From Bacteroidia bacterium (lineage in GTDB: Bacteria; Bacteroidota; Bacteroidia; Flavobacteriales; Flavobacteriaceae): a stretch of DNA of 32,744 nt. The stretch's first letter is position 1; each line of letters begins with the position of its first letter. This document shows positions 6,319 to 14,213 of this stretch, piece after piece. The stretch is from contig JAUIKY010000040.1 of NCBI GenBank assembly GCA_030430535.1, positions 1-32,744 of the forward strand, written 5' to 3'. A program made the translations under genes and the position numbers. The notes beneath the pieces were generated by a model, which worked only from the letters and a program-made list of their open reading frames with translations, made no database searches and was not told the origin of the DNA.

Positions 6319-7352
6319 TAACCTACCTCAACATCAGATGTAGCCCATTCGTTGATCCACTTCGAGAGTAAATCCACAAAGGCTTTATCGTCATTTAAAC
6401 ACGGCACGGTGGTGTATTCCTTTCCGCCCATTTCATGAAAAATTTCCTGACCTTCCATGGCTATTTCTTCCAAAGTTTCCAAACAATCGCTCACAAACGC
6501 TGGGGTGACAATGGCCATATTTTTCACACCCTGTTTACCCAAACGTTCTATGGTTCTGTCGGTATAAGGCAATAACCACGGGTCGAACCCTAATCGGGAT
6601 TGAAATGACGTGGAATATGTACCTTCTTTTAACTGAAGCTTCTCTGCCACCAAACGGGTCACCTCCAAACATTGGTGGCGGTAGCAAAACTCGTGCGCCT
6701 TGCTTGGTGTAACACAACAACTGCCGTCCATTTTGCAATGCGATTTGGTGACATCACTTTTTCGGATGTGCCGTTCTGGGACACCATGGTATGAAAACAA
6801 TAAGTGCTCATATTTTTTGTCTTTCAGATGCTGCTTTATGGAATCTGACAACACTTCAATATAATCGGGCTTATTGTAAAACGCGGGTACCGATTCTATT
6901 TTTAACTGCGGAAAATGTGCTTTTCGAAGTTCTTCGGCCAAAACGAGAATGGTTTCGGTGGTCGCCATGGCAAACTGCGGGTATAAAGGAAACAGCAAAA
7001 CTTCCTCAACGCCTTTATCAACCAATTCCTGAAGCCCTTTTTTAATGGTCATACTACCATAACGCATGGCCAAAGCCACGGGCACATCCACCTGTTTTTG
7101 TATTTTATTTTGAAGTCTTTCAGAAATCACGATAAGCGGCGACCCTTCTGGCCACCATATTTTTTGATATGCCGCTGCCGATTGCTTAGGGCGGGTTTTT
7201 AAAATAATGCCTTTAACTAAAGCAGCTCTGGCCACGAGAGGAATATCAATCACACGTTCGTCCATTAAAAATTCACCCAAATATTTTTTAACATCTTTGG
7301 GGGTCGGGCTATCGGGCGATCCTAAATTGACCAGTAGAATTCCTTTTTTCAT
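6318..7352 (-). CDS. hemH: Ferrochelatase HemH with internal cysteine cluster
   Basis: A 344-residue protein that inserts Fe2+ into protoporphyrin IX as the last step of heme synthesis. The start MKKGILLVNLGSPDSP is the family's usual opening. The active-site histidine is H189 in SYHGVPERHI, and the acidic partner is E292 in SDCLETLEEI. Between them lies a cysteine-rich segment with C206, C212, C213, C223 and C228, resembling the internal segment of bacterial ferrochelatases reported to bind a [2Fe-2S] cluster. The ligand set is my inference. It overlaps the MATE start by one base and follows the ThuA-like gene by nine bases, so all appear co-transcribed. There is no membrane helix, so it is probably soluble or peripheral, working next to HemJ. 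Confidence 0.96.
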   Translation of the reverse strand: MKKGILLVNLGSPDSPTPKDVKKYLGEFLMDERVIDIPLVARAALVKGIILKTRPKQSAAAYQKIWWPEGSPLIVISERLQNKIQKQVDVPVALAMRYGSMTIKKGLQELVDKGVEEVLLFPLYPQFAMATTETILVLAEELRKAHFPQLKIESVPAFYNKPDYIEVLSDSIKQHLKDKKYEHLLFSYHGVPERHIRKSDVTKSHCKMDGSCCVTPSKAHEFCYRHQCLEVTRLVAEKLQLKEGTYSTSFQSRLGFDPWLLPYTDRTIERLGKQGVKNMAIVTPAFVSDCLETLEEIAMEGQEIFHEMGGKEYTTVPCLNDDKAFVDLLSKWINEWATSDVEVG

Positions 7353-7361
7353 GTGTTCATT

Positions 7362-8075
7362 TTATTGTTTTCTTTTTAAGCAATACAAAATACCGCCTAA
7401 CAAATGCTGTTTAAATTCTGGGTTGGAATACGCCTTAACGGTGTGCCCCAAACCAGTATAAAACATGCGCCCACCATCATATTCCTGGCACCAGGAAATA
7501 GGGTGATAATCGCCGTTTTTCCCGCCTTCGTAACTCGACTCGTCCAAGGTTAAAAGCACTTCCAAATCGGGGCTAATATTCTTAAAATTATACCACTCAT
7601 CAAAATGTACCCAAGGATTTTTTAAATGTTTAGTTGACTCATGCCTATCATTCACCACATTTATATGGGCTTCGCACTGTTTGGGATGATTTAAAAAATA
7701 AGCGCCCACTAACTTGCCGTACCAGGGCCATTCGAATTCGGTATCAGTGGCAGCATGAACCCCCGCAAAACTTCCGCCGTTATTGATGTATTTTTTGAAA
7801 GATTCCTCTTGTTCGGCATTCAAAACATCGCCTGTGGTGTTCAAAAAAATCACCAAATCGAATGGTTTCAATCCTTTTTTTGAAAATACATTCGAATTTT
7901 CGGTATGAGTCACTTTAAAATGGTTTTCCTCGCCTAGTTTTTGAACAGTAGCTACTCCCGGTTCTATGGATTTATGCCGAAAACCTTCCGTTTTTGAAAA
8001 CACCAAAACATGTTCTTGGCTTTTGCAGGATACCAATAACTGCAGGGCAAAAATAGCGATTAAAAGATGCTTCAT
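7362..8075 (-). CDS. ThuA-like domain lipoprotein
   Basis: A 237-residue protein beginning with a lipoprotein signal (MKHLLIAIFALQLLVSC, lipobox cysteine C17), so probably anchored on the periplasmic side or outer membrane. The body matches the ThuA-like fold, related to class I glutamine amidotransferases: VLVFSKTEGFRHKSI near 23-37, LVIFLNTTGDVLN near 74-86, GGSFAGVHAATDTEF near 99-113, and the C-terminal GRMFYTGLGHT. ThuA was named for trehalose utilisation, and related proteins act on sugars, but the reaction of this one is unknown. Its ATG overlaps the stop of the 58-aa gene upstream by four bases (ATGA), and it ends nine bases before hemH. A sugar-type lipoprotein inside a heme operon is unexpected. 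Confidence 0.85.
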   Translation of the reverse strand: MKHLLIAIFALQLLVSCKSQEHVLVFSKTEGFRHKSIEPGVATVQKLGEENHFKVTHTENSNVFSKKGLKPFDLVIFLNTTGDVLNAEQEESFKKYINNGGSFAGVHAATDTEFEWPWYGKLVGAYFLNHPKQCEAHINVVNDRHESTKHLKNPWVHFDEWYNFKNISPDLEVLLTLDESSYEGGKNGDYHPISWCQEYDGGRMFYTGLGHTVKAYSNPEFKQHLLGGILYCLKRKQ

Positions 8076-8248
8076 TTATTCTTTGTTTTATTCTCCAAAA
8101 TTTGTTGGTGATACAATTCTGGGCGTTCTTCGTTATAATCGCAATCTTGAAAAATTCCACAAGACACATTGGTTCGTGCCAATGATTTTGTGTTTTGACT
8201 GCCATATTGCTTTGACAAAGCTTCAATTTCTGGGCTTAAATATTTCAT
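8072..8248 (-). CDS. Conserved-looking 58-aa protein, coupled to the ThuA-like gene
   Basis: Translation from ATG 8248-8246 gives 58 residues: MKYLSPEIEALSKQYGSQNT at the start, then a middle with two cysteines (C30, C36, in VSCGIFQDCDYNEERPELY), then a basic tail ending KTKNK. The TGA stop at 8074-8072 overlaps the ThuA ATG in an ATGA junction, a classic sign of translational coupling. It begins 25 bases after the AraC-type gene ends, so it fills the only sizeable gap in this operon. The composition looks like real protein, with codon usage like its neighbours. No signal peptide or membrane segment is present. I do not recognise a family. The two cysteines five residues apart could bind a metal, which is speculation. 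Confidence 0.6.
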   Translation of the reverse strand: MKYLSPEIEALSKQYGSQNTKSLARTNVSCGIFQDCDYNEERPELYHQQILENKTKNK

Positions 8249-8273
8249 TGGGGATTGGTTTTATTTCCGTTTG

Positions 8274-9173
8274 CTAATTTAACGACATAATATATTTTTT
8301 TGGCGTAGTGCCGTATTTCTTTTTAAAAGCTGAAATAAAATGGCTTGAGGTGCTATAACCCACTTTATGCCCCACTTCATTCACATTATTTTCGCCCGAT
8401 TCCAATAACTTTCGGGCCACTTCCATTTTATAGTCGAATAAAAAACTAAAAACTGAATCGCCATAAATTTGCTTGAATCCTTCCTTCAGTTTTTTAAGAC
8501 TCAGGCCAATTTCATCTGCTAACTCCTGTAAACTGGGTGGCTCGGCCATACGGGACACAATAATATCTTTCGCTTTCCTGATTTTTATCACGTTGGTTTC
8601 ATCCACCAAAAACGGACATTGCTCTACATCGGCATCTTCACTTCTATTAAAATACAAACTCAACAACTCGTAGGCCTTCCCTTTAAAATACAAAGGCTTT
8701 ATGGATGCATTGAGGTTGTAATTGATAATTTGATTGAGCACAATGGCCATAGATGGCGAAATAACCCCGTCTTTATAGTATTTTTTATCGCGGTTGTCTT
8801 CACTTAAAAAAGTGATATAATCGGCCTCTTGAGAGAACAATCCATGGAATTTTTTAATGGAAATTAAAATGGAAACCACCCAAGAGTGCGGATTGACCTC
8901 TAAATTTATGGGCAAATCGCGCTGTGGATTATACAACAACAACGAGTTTTCTTCAAGAATGTTTAATCGGTAACGGCCTTCGTTAAAAATAAACTGCCCA
9001 GAACCTTTTATGCAAAAATGAAACTGAATGTAATCGCTATCTATCTCTTTAGCAAGACTTTGAACTTCACTAGCTTCGTTTTTATAGGCCAAAACCATAA
9101 ACCCTGCTTCTATTTTCGTTTCCTCAAATGAACTTTTAGCGATACTTTCTTCTTTTTCAAAACCTTTATTCAT
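8274..9173 (-). CDS. AraC-family transcriptional regulator, divergent from hemA
   Basis: A 299-residue protein from ATG 9173. A TTG 39 bases upstream would add 13 residues, but it falls in the leader between the promoter and the gene and is less likely. The first ~190 residues form a probable sensing domain with no motif I can name. The last ~90 form a double helix-turn-helix: PSLQELADEIGLSLKKLKEGFKQIYG, then NVNEVGHKVGYSTSSHFISAFKKKYGTTPKKYI, the AraC signature. It heads the minus-strand run that contains hemH and hemJ and faces hemA across 188 bp, so control of heme genes in both directions is a reasonable inference. What it senses (iron, heme or a porphyrin intermediate) is unknown. Confidence 0.88.
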   Translation of the reverse strand: MNKGFEKEESIAKSSFEETKIEAGFMVLAYKNEASEVQSLAKEIDSDYIQFHFCIKGSGQFIFNEGRYRLNILEENSLLLYNPQRDLPINLEVNPHSWVVSILISIKKFHGLFSQEADYITFLSEDNRDKKYYKDGVISPSMAIVLNQIINYNLNASIKPLYFKGKAYELLSLYFNRSEDADVEQCPFLVDETNVIKIRKAKDIIVSRMAEPPSLQELADEIGLSLKKLKEGFKQIYGDSVFSFLFDYKMEVARKLLESGENNVNEVGHKVGYSTSSHFISAFKKKYGTTPKKYIMSLN

Positions 9174-9183
9174 AGCTCCATTA

Positions 9184-9200
9184 TTTAGATTGATTCTAAA
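9184..9200. promoter_or_regulatory. Inverted repeat in the leader of the AraC-type gene
   Basis: TTTAGA (9184-9189) pairs with TCTAAA (9195-9200) around a five-base spacer. It lies between the predicted promoter and the start codon at 9173, a position fitting autoregulation. The arms are short, so chance cannot be excluded. Confidence 0.3.
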
Positions 9201-9230
9201 CTGAATATTCAAAAACTGCCGAATACCTTA

Positions 9231-9238
9231 CAAAAATA
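9231..9238 (-). promoter_or_regulatory. Predicted -7 box for the AraC-type gene
   Basis: The minus strand reads TATTTTTG, an exact match to the Bacteroidota -7 consensus TAnnTTTG. No clear TTG is present at the -33 position (TTC instead), which would suit a promoter needing an activator. Transcription would start about 50 bases before ATG 9173. Confidence 0.45.
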
Positions 9239-9332
9239 TGATATTTATCAGGTTTTATGAAAAAACGCGACTAAAAAACCACAAACGATATTAAAAGTTC
9301 TTTTAGCGTTATTTTTTTCAAACCCATCGCTA

Positions 9333-9340
9333 TATTTTTG
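9333..9340 (+). promoter_or_regulatory. Predicted -7 box for hemA
   Basis: TATTTTTG at 9333-9340 exactly matches TAnnTTTG and lies 21 bases before ATG 9362. It covers the alternative TTG start at 9338, which supports the ATG. The same octamer serves the divergent AraC-type gene. The -33 region is T-rich but lacks TTG. Confidence 0.5.
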
Positions 9341-9361
9341 CTTCACATTTCAGGTATTAGC

Positions 9362-10627
9362 ATGCAGAAGTACAACATATCACGTAGTCATTATTTTTAT
9401 GCCATTGGTTTAAGTTATAAAAAAGCCGATGCAGATATTCGTGGCCGTTTTAGTTTGGACGACGAATCCAAACAAGTTCTGCTTGCTCAAGCTAAAGAAA
9501 ATGATATTGAAAGTTTGGTGGTAACTTCTACCTGTAACCGTACCGAAATCTACGGTTTTGCGCAACATCCTTTTCAATTGATACAGTTGCTTTGCGACAA
9601 TACCAATGGCACGGTTGACGAGTTTCAAAAAGTGGCCTACGTTTACAAAAACAAAGAGGCCATTGCCCATATGTTTCGTGTAGGCTCTGGTTTGGATAGC
9701 CAGATTTTGGGTGATTTTGAAATTATCAGCCAGTTAAAAACCAGCGCCAAACTATCGCGTAAACATGGCTTACTCAACCATTTCACAGAGCGTTTGGTAA
9801 ACGCTGTAATACAAGCCAGTAAGCGCATTAAAACCGAAACCGACATTTCTTCTGGCGCTACATCGGTGTCTTTTGCATCGGTGCAGTATATTTTAAATTC
9901 CGTGGATGATGTGGCCAATAAAAACATCCTTCTTTTTGGAACTGGAAAAATTGGCCGAAATACCTGCGAAAATTTGGTAAAACACACCAAAAACGAGCAT
10001 ATTACCCTAATTAACCGAACAAAGGACAAAGCCGAAAGAATTGGCGGAAAGTTCAATTTATTGGTTAAGGATTATGCCAATTTGCAGGAGGAAATCAATC
10101 AATCGGACATCCTGATTGTCGCTACCGGTGCGCAACGCCCAACCATCGACAAGCATTTAATTCAGTCTAAAAAACCACTATTGATTTTAGATTTGTCCAT
10201 CCCCAAAAATGTGGACAGCAATGTTAAGGAATTGGACAACGTGCAGTTGATACATTTGGATTATCTTTCGAAGATTACAGACGAAACATTAGAGGCCAGA
10301 AAGCAACATATTCCTTCAGCCGAAGCCATTATTGAAGAGGTAAAAGCCGAATTCAACAGTTGGTTGGAAACCCGCAAATTTGCTCCAACCATTAAAGCCT
10401 TAAAACATAAGCTCTCTGATTTTGCAGCCGCAGAATTAGATACCCAACGCCGAAAAAATGCCGATTTCAATGAAGCTCAAGCGGCGTTAATCAGCAATAA
10501 CATCATTCAAAAAATAACCAATCACTTTGCGCATCATCTAAAAGATGACAACATTTCGACGGACGATAGCCTCGAACTTATTAAAAAAGTGTTTCAGTTA
10601 GAAGAATCTCCCAAAGCAAATGTCTAA
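9362..10627 (+). CDS. hemA: Glutamyl-tRNA reductase HemA
   Basis: A 421-residue enzyme from ATG 9362 that reduces glutamyl-tRNA with NADPH to glutamate-1-semialdehyde, the committed step of the C5 heme pathway. The catalytic nucleophile is C58 in VVTSTCNRTEIYG. The segment VGSGLDSQILGDFEIISQLK is the family signature. The NADPH-binding fold shows NILLFGTGKIGRNT, and the C-terminal helices form the dimerisation domain. The upstream TTG at 9338 is rejected because it lies in the predicted promoter. It is the first gene of the plus-strand heme run and overlaps hemCD by eight bases. As the entry enzyme it is the natural target for control by the divergent AraC-type regulator. The partner HemL is not in the window. 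Confidence 0.97.
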   Translation: MQKYNISRSHYFYAIGLSYKKADADIRGRFSLDDESKQVLLAQAKENDIESLVVTSTCNRTEIYGFAQHPFQLIQLLCDNTNGTVDEFQKVAYVYKNKEAIAHMFRVGSGLDSQILGDFEIISQLKTSAKLSRKHGLLNHFTERLVNAVIQASKRIKTETDISSGATSVSFASVQYILNSVDDVANKNILLFGTGKIGRNTCENLVKHTKNEHITLINRTKDKAERIGGKFNLLVKDYANLQEEINQSDILIVATGAQRPTIDKHLIQSKKPLLILDLSIPKNVDSNVKELDNVQLIHLDYLSKITDETLEARKQHIPSAEAIIEEVKAEFNSWLETRKFAPTIKALKHKLSDFAAAELDTQRRKNADFNEAQAALISNNIIQKITNHFAHHLKDDNISTDDSLELIKKVFQLEESPKANV

Positions 10628-12194
10628 AACCATTAGAATTGGCACACGCGATAGTGAATTAGCACTTTGGCAAGCCAAAACCGTACAAAAGCAACTTGAA
10701 CATTTAGGACATAAAACCGAATTGGTTCCCGTAAAATCAACGGGCGACATTGTTCTCGACAAACCCCTTTACGAAATGGGCATCACGGGCATTTTTACCC
10801 GCACCCTCGATATTGCTATGCTAAACCACGACATTGATATTGCCGTGCATTCTCTAAAAGATGTACCCACTTTATTACCAAAAGGCATCGTACAAGTGGC
10901 CGTTTTAAAACGAGGCAATGTAAACGATACATTGGTTTTTAAGAACAATGAAGAGTTTTTGGGCGCTAAAGAGGCCGTTGTAGCCACGGGTAGTTTGCGG
11001 CGACGTGCACAGTGGCTAAACCGTTTTCCATCGCATACTATTGTAGATCTGCGGGGAAACGTTAATTCCCGACTTCAGAAATTAAAGGACAACGAATGGA
11101 ACGGTGCTATTTTTGCCGCTGCTGGAATTGGTCGTATTGGCATTCGTCCTGAAGAATCCATCAATTTAGATTGGATGATTCCCGCACCCGCCCAAGGTGC
11201 GATTATGATAACCGCATTAGATGAGGATGAATTTGTGAAATCTGCCTGCGCCGAACTCAACCACGAGGAAACCGAAATTTGCACCACCATTGAACGCCAG
11301 TTTTTAAACAAACTGGAAGGTGGCTGCACCGCCCCCATTGGTGCATTGGCCTACATTAAAGATGAAGAAGTGCACTTTAAAGGCGTATTGCTTAGCGAAG
11401 ACGGCTCGAAACGCATTGATGTGACCCGAGTTAAAAAGCTGGGCGAACACAACGATATGGCACAATTTTGTGCTGATTTTGTGATTGAACGCGGCGGAAA
11501 GCGTTTAATGGACAACATTAAAAACGCTACGAAAAAAACCAACGTTTTCTCAACCAAATCGCTCACCGAAGACCAACGTTTACTGTTTAATGAAAAAGTA
11601 GTTGCCGAAAGCACCGATTTTATAAAAATCAGTTTAAACCGCATCCATCCACGTTTTCTTAGGAATGAAATACAAAACGTAATTATTACCAGTAAGAATG
11701 CGGTGGAAGCGTTGACGACCAATTTTTCGGCCACCGAACTGCAATTCAAAAACATCTATTGTGTAGGCCGAAGAACCAAACGCCTTATTGAAAAGAAAAT
11801 TGGAAAGGTAACCCACGTTGAAAAAAACGCTGAACATCTGGCCAAATATCTTGTTGAATTTATTGAAGGCACTGAAGTCACCTATTTTTGTAGTGATTTA
11901 AGACTTGATACGTTGCCCGCTGTTTTAGAGGAAAACCATATAAAAGTCAATGAAATTGAGGCCTACCAAACCAAATACGACGGACAAAAAGTAGATGAGA
12001 CGGTTGAAGGCGTAATGTTTTACAGCCCATCAACGGTTGAATGTTTTACGCAAAAAAATAACAACGAAGTGATTGCCTTTTGTATTGGCGAGACTACAGC
12101 CAAAGAAGCCCGAAAGCATTTTAACGACGTGAGAATAGCCAAAGTGCCCACCGTGGAAAGCGTTATTGAGTTGGTGAATGAATATTACACATAA
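10620..12194 (+). CDS. hemC: Fused porphobilinogen deaminase and uroporphyrinogen-III synthase (HemC-HemD)
   Basis: This 524-residue protein is much longer than a lone HemC (about 300). Residues 1-305 are porphobilinogen deaminase: IGTRDSELALWQA near 7-19, catalytic D81 in HSLKDVP, the pyrrole-binding arginines in GSLRRRAQW near 124-132, and cofactor-attaching C236 in LEGGCTAPIGA. Residues from about 310 to 524 look like uroporphyrinogen-III synthase, with VIITSKNAVEAL, GVMFYSPSTVECF and AFCIGETTAKEA in the expected order. The fused enzyme would join four porphobilinogens and pass the unstable hydroxymethylbilane directly to the ring-closing domain. HemD is poorly conserved, so that half is less certain than the HemC half. 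It overlaps hemA by eight bases. Confidence 0.94.
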   Translation: MSKTIRIGTRDSELALWQAKTVQKQLEHLGHKTELVPVKSTGDIVLDKPLYEMGITGIFTRTLDIAMLNHDIDIAVHSLKDVPTLLPKGIVQVAVLKRGNVNDTLVFKNNEEFLGAKEAVVATGSLRRRAQWLNRFPSHTIVDLRGNVNSRLQKLKDNEWNGAIFAAAGIGRIGIRPEESINLDWMIPAPAQGAIMITALDEDEFVKSACAELNHEETEICTTIERQFLNKLEGGCTAPIGALAYIKDEEVHFKGVLLSEDGSKRIDVTRVKKLGEHNDMAQFCADFVIERGGKRLMDNIKNATKKTNVFSTKSLTEDQRLLFNEKVVAESTDFIKISLNRIHPRFLRNEIQNVIITSKNAVEALTTNFSATELQFKNIYCVGRRTKRLIEKKIGKVTHVEKNAEHLAKYLVEFIEGTEVTYFCSDLRLDTLPAVLEENHIKVNEIEAYQTKYDGQKVDETVEGVMFYSPSTVECFTQKNNNEVIAFCIGETTAKEARKHFNDVRIAKVPTVESVIELVNEYYT

Positions 12195-12203
12195 ACTTGT
12201 AAC

Positions 12204-12291
12204 GTCATTACGAGGGAAAGAATGACTGAAGTAATCTTTTAAATTGAACAGATTGCCACATCACGAAAAAAAAAACGTGATTCGCAATGAC
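12204..12291. repeat. Imperfect palindrome between hemCD and hemE
   Basis: GTCATTACGA (12204-12213) pairs with TCGCAATGAC (12282-12291) with one wobble. Inside, GTAATC (12231-12236) and GATTGC (12251-12256) pair with one wobble, and TCACG (12261-12265) pairs with CGTGA (12276-12280) around a run of ten A. The pattern matches a dispersed intergenic repeat seen in flavobacteria. Being inside the heme run, it could form an mRNA structure that separates hemCD from hemE. Confidence 0.65.
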
Positions 12292-12302
12292 AACCGAATA
12301 CT

Positions 12303-13334
12303 ATGATTAAGAACGATTTATTTTTACGAGCATTAAAAGGAGAGACCGTAAAGCGTCCACCAGTATGGATGATGCGACAAGCTGGGCGTTATTTGCCAGA
12401 GTTTATGGCCATCCGTGAGAAATACGATTTCTTTACCCGTTGCCGCACACCAGAATTAGCCAGTGAAATAACCGTACAGCCCATCCGCCGTTACGGTATG
12501 GATGCTGCTATTTTGTTCAGTGATATTTTGGTAATTCCGCAAGCGATGAATATTGAGGTTCAAATGAAACCCAATTTCGGTCCATATTTGCCCAATCCCG
12601 TACGTACACCAGCAGATGTTGAAAACGTAGTGGTGCCCGATGTGAAAATTGAATTGGATTATGTTTACCAAGCCATTAAAGCCACCAAGGAATTGCTAAA
12701 TGACGAAATTCCGTTGATTGGTTTTGCGGGTTCACCATGGACCATTTTGTGCTATTGTGTACAGGGACAAGGCAGCAAAACCTTCGATAAAGCCAAAGAA
12801 TTTTGTTTCACTAACCCAGTAGCGGCACACAAACTGCTTCAAAAAATAACCGACACCACCATTGCTTATTTAAAGGAAAAAGTAAAGGCAGGCTGCAACG
12901 CCGTACAGGTGTTCGATTCTTGGGGCGGTATGTTATCACCAACCGACTATCAAGAATTTTCATGGCAATACATCAACCAAATTATTGAAGCCCTAAAAGA
13001 CGATGCCCCTGTTATCGCCTTTGGTAAAGGGTGTTGGTTTGCATTGCACGACATGGCACAAAGTAACGCCTCTGCTTTGGGTGTCGATTGGACGTGTTCC
13101 GCAAGGAACGCCCGTTATTTAACTGGCGGAAACATCACCCTACAAGGTAATTTCGACCCTGCCCGATTAATGTCTCCACCCTCAGAAATCAAGAAAATGG
13201 TACACCAAATGATCAATGAGTTCGGTAAAGACAAATACATCGTAAATTTAGGCCATGGTATTTTACCAAACATTCCATTGGATCACGCCAAGGCTTTTAT
13301 TGATGCGGTGAAAGAATACGAAAGCCCCTCTTAA
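12303..13334 (+). CDS. hemE: Uroporphyrinogen decarboxylase HemE
   Basis: A 343-residue cytoplasmic enzyme, usual length for the family. It removes four carboxyl groups from uroporphyrinogen III to give coproporphyrinogen III. The N-terminal signature [17 protein letters not shown] (about 18-34) carries the substrate-binding arginines. The aspartate of [14 protein letters not shown] follows, and [12 protein letters not shown] near 142-153 is the second family signature. The C-terminal [20 protein letters not shown] is also typical. It follows hemCD after 108 bp containing a palindromic repeat, so it may be read through or have its own weak promoter; none was found with confidence. Confidence 0.97.
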   Translation: MIKNDLFLRALKGETVKRPPVWMMRQAGRYLPEFMAIREKYDFFTRCRTPELASEITVQPIRRYGMDAAILFSDILVIPQAMNIEVQMKPNFGPYLPNPVRTPADVENVVVPDVKIELDYVYQAIKATKELLNDEIPLIGFAGSPWTILCYCVQGQGSKTFDKAKEFCFTNPVAAHKLLQKITDTTIAYLKEKVKAGCNAVQVFDSWGGMLSPTDYQEFSWQYINQIIEALKDDAPVIAFGKGCWFALHDMAQSNASALGVDWTCSARNARYLTGGNITLQGNFDPARLMSPPSEIKKMVHQMINEFGKDKYIVNLGHGILPNIPLDHAKAFIDAVKEYESPS

Positions 13335-13404
13335 TCTCCCCAAAGGGAAGAAATCATTGCTAAAAGCTATAATTTAGCAGTGACTAAAGTTTCATCTAAA
13401 ACAA

Positions 13405-13445
13405 GACACCTTTCCGAGCTTGGACTGAGCACAGACGAAGTAGAA
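13405..13445. repeat. Degenerate remnant of a dispersed repeat
   Basis: The stretch CTTGGACTGAGCACAGACGAAG within 13413-13441 resembles the core of the palindrome at 2711-2732 (CTGAGCGCAG..GAAG) but lacks paired arms. It occupies the 127-bp gap between hemE and the CysZ-like gene. A small hairpin, GCTAAA (13359-13364) with TTTAGC (13373-13378), lies just before it. Confidence 0.35.
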
Positions 13446-13461
13446 AGGGCTAAGGATAGAA

Positions 13462-14205
13462 ATGATAAAAAACATAATTTTAGGCATAAAGGCTTATTTC
13501 GGGGCTTTTGGTTTAATTTCCAAGCTCAAACTCTGGAAATACTTCGCTATACCCATGGCCATTAGCTTTGTAACTGCGATTATTATTTTTGGGTTGGCTT
13601 ATGGGCTATCAGACAATATTGGAAATTTCATCTCCAAAATTTGGATTTGGGACTGGGGCAAAGAAACCTTTTCAACCATCAGCAATTTTATTGGTGGTTT
13701 AATAATTTTAGTTATTGGCCTTATTCTTTTTAAACACATCATCATGGCGCTGTCAGCTCCATTTATGAGTCCCGTTTCCGAAAAAATTGAAGCCCATTTT
13801 ACAGGCAATATTTCACATTCGCACAGAAATACATCATTTGCCCAACAACTGTGGCGCGGTATTAAAATAAACGGCAGGAACTTAATTCTGGAATTATTAC
13901 TTACCATTCCCATTCTGTTATTAAAATTCATACCTGTTGTTAATATTTTTTCAACGGTATTGCTCTTCATGGTGCAAGCCTACTATGCCGGATTCGGTAA
14001 TATGGACTATACTTTAGAGCGTCATTTTAAATACCAAAAAAGCATACAGTTTGTTCGAAAAAACCGAGGATTGGCCATTGGCAACGGTATTGTTTTTATA
14101 TTATTTTTACTGGTTCCGGTAATTGGTGTTATTTTAGTACTCCCTTTATCTGTTACGGCTGCATCGAGCCAAACAGTTAAAATTTTAGAATCTCAAAACA
14201 CCTAA
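13462..14205 (+). CDS. EI24/CysZ-like membrane protein
   Basis: A 247-residue protein with four to six hydrophobic segments (near 28-48, 74-95, 145-170 and 210-235), matching the EI24/CysZ family. Recognisable parts are KLWKYFAIPMAISFV near the start, the loop ALSAPFMSPVSEKIEAHFTG near 97-116, and a long second membrane pair ending with LLVPVIGVILVLPLSVTAAS. In some bacteria CysZ imports sulfate, but many EI24-domain proteins have no assigned substrate, and no sulfate genes are nearby. It is followed eight bases later by nhaA, so the two are almost certainly co-transcribed. Its place inside the heme run may be historical rather than functional. Confidence 0.82.
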   Translation: MIKNIILGIKAYFGAFGLISKLKLWKYFAIPMAISFVTAIIIFGLAYGLSDNIGNFISKIWIWDWGKETFSTISNFIGGLIILVIGLILFKHIIMALSAPFMSPVSEKIEAHFTGNISHSHRNTSFAQQLWRGIKINGRNLILELLLTIPILLLKFIPVVNIFSTVLLFMVQAYYAGFGNMDYTLERHFKYQKSIQFVRKNRGLAIGNGIVFILFLLVPVIGVILVLPLSVTAASSQTVKILESQNT

Positions 14206-14213
14206 AACACCTT

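Noticed and set aside
7972-8226. 84-codon minus-strand frame across the ThuA start
   Set aside because: It overlaps the ThuA coding region in another frame and its composition is not protein-like; the 58-aa frame at 8072-8248 explains the gap better.
13380-13565. 61-codon plus-strand frame before the CysZ-like gene
   Set aside because: It starts with GTG, consists largely of a dispersed repeat remnant and then runs out of frame into the CysZ-like gene.
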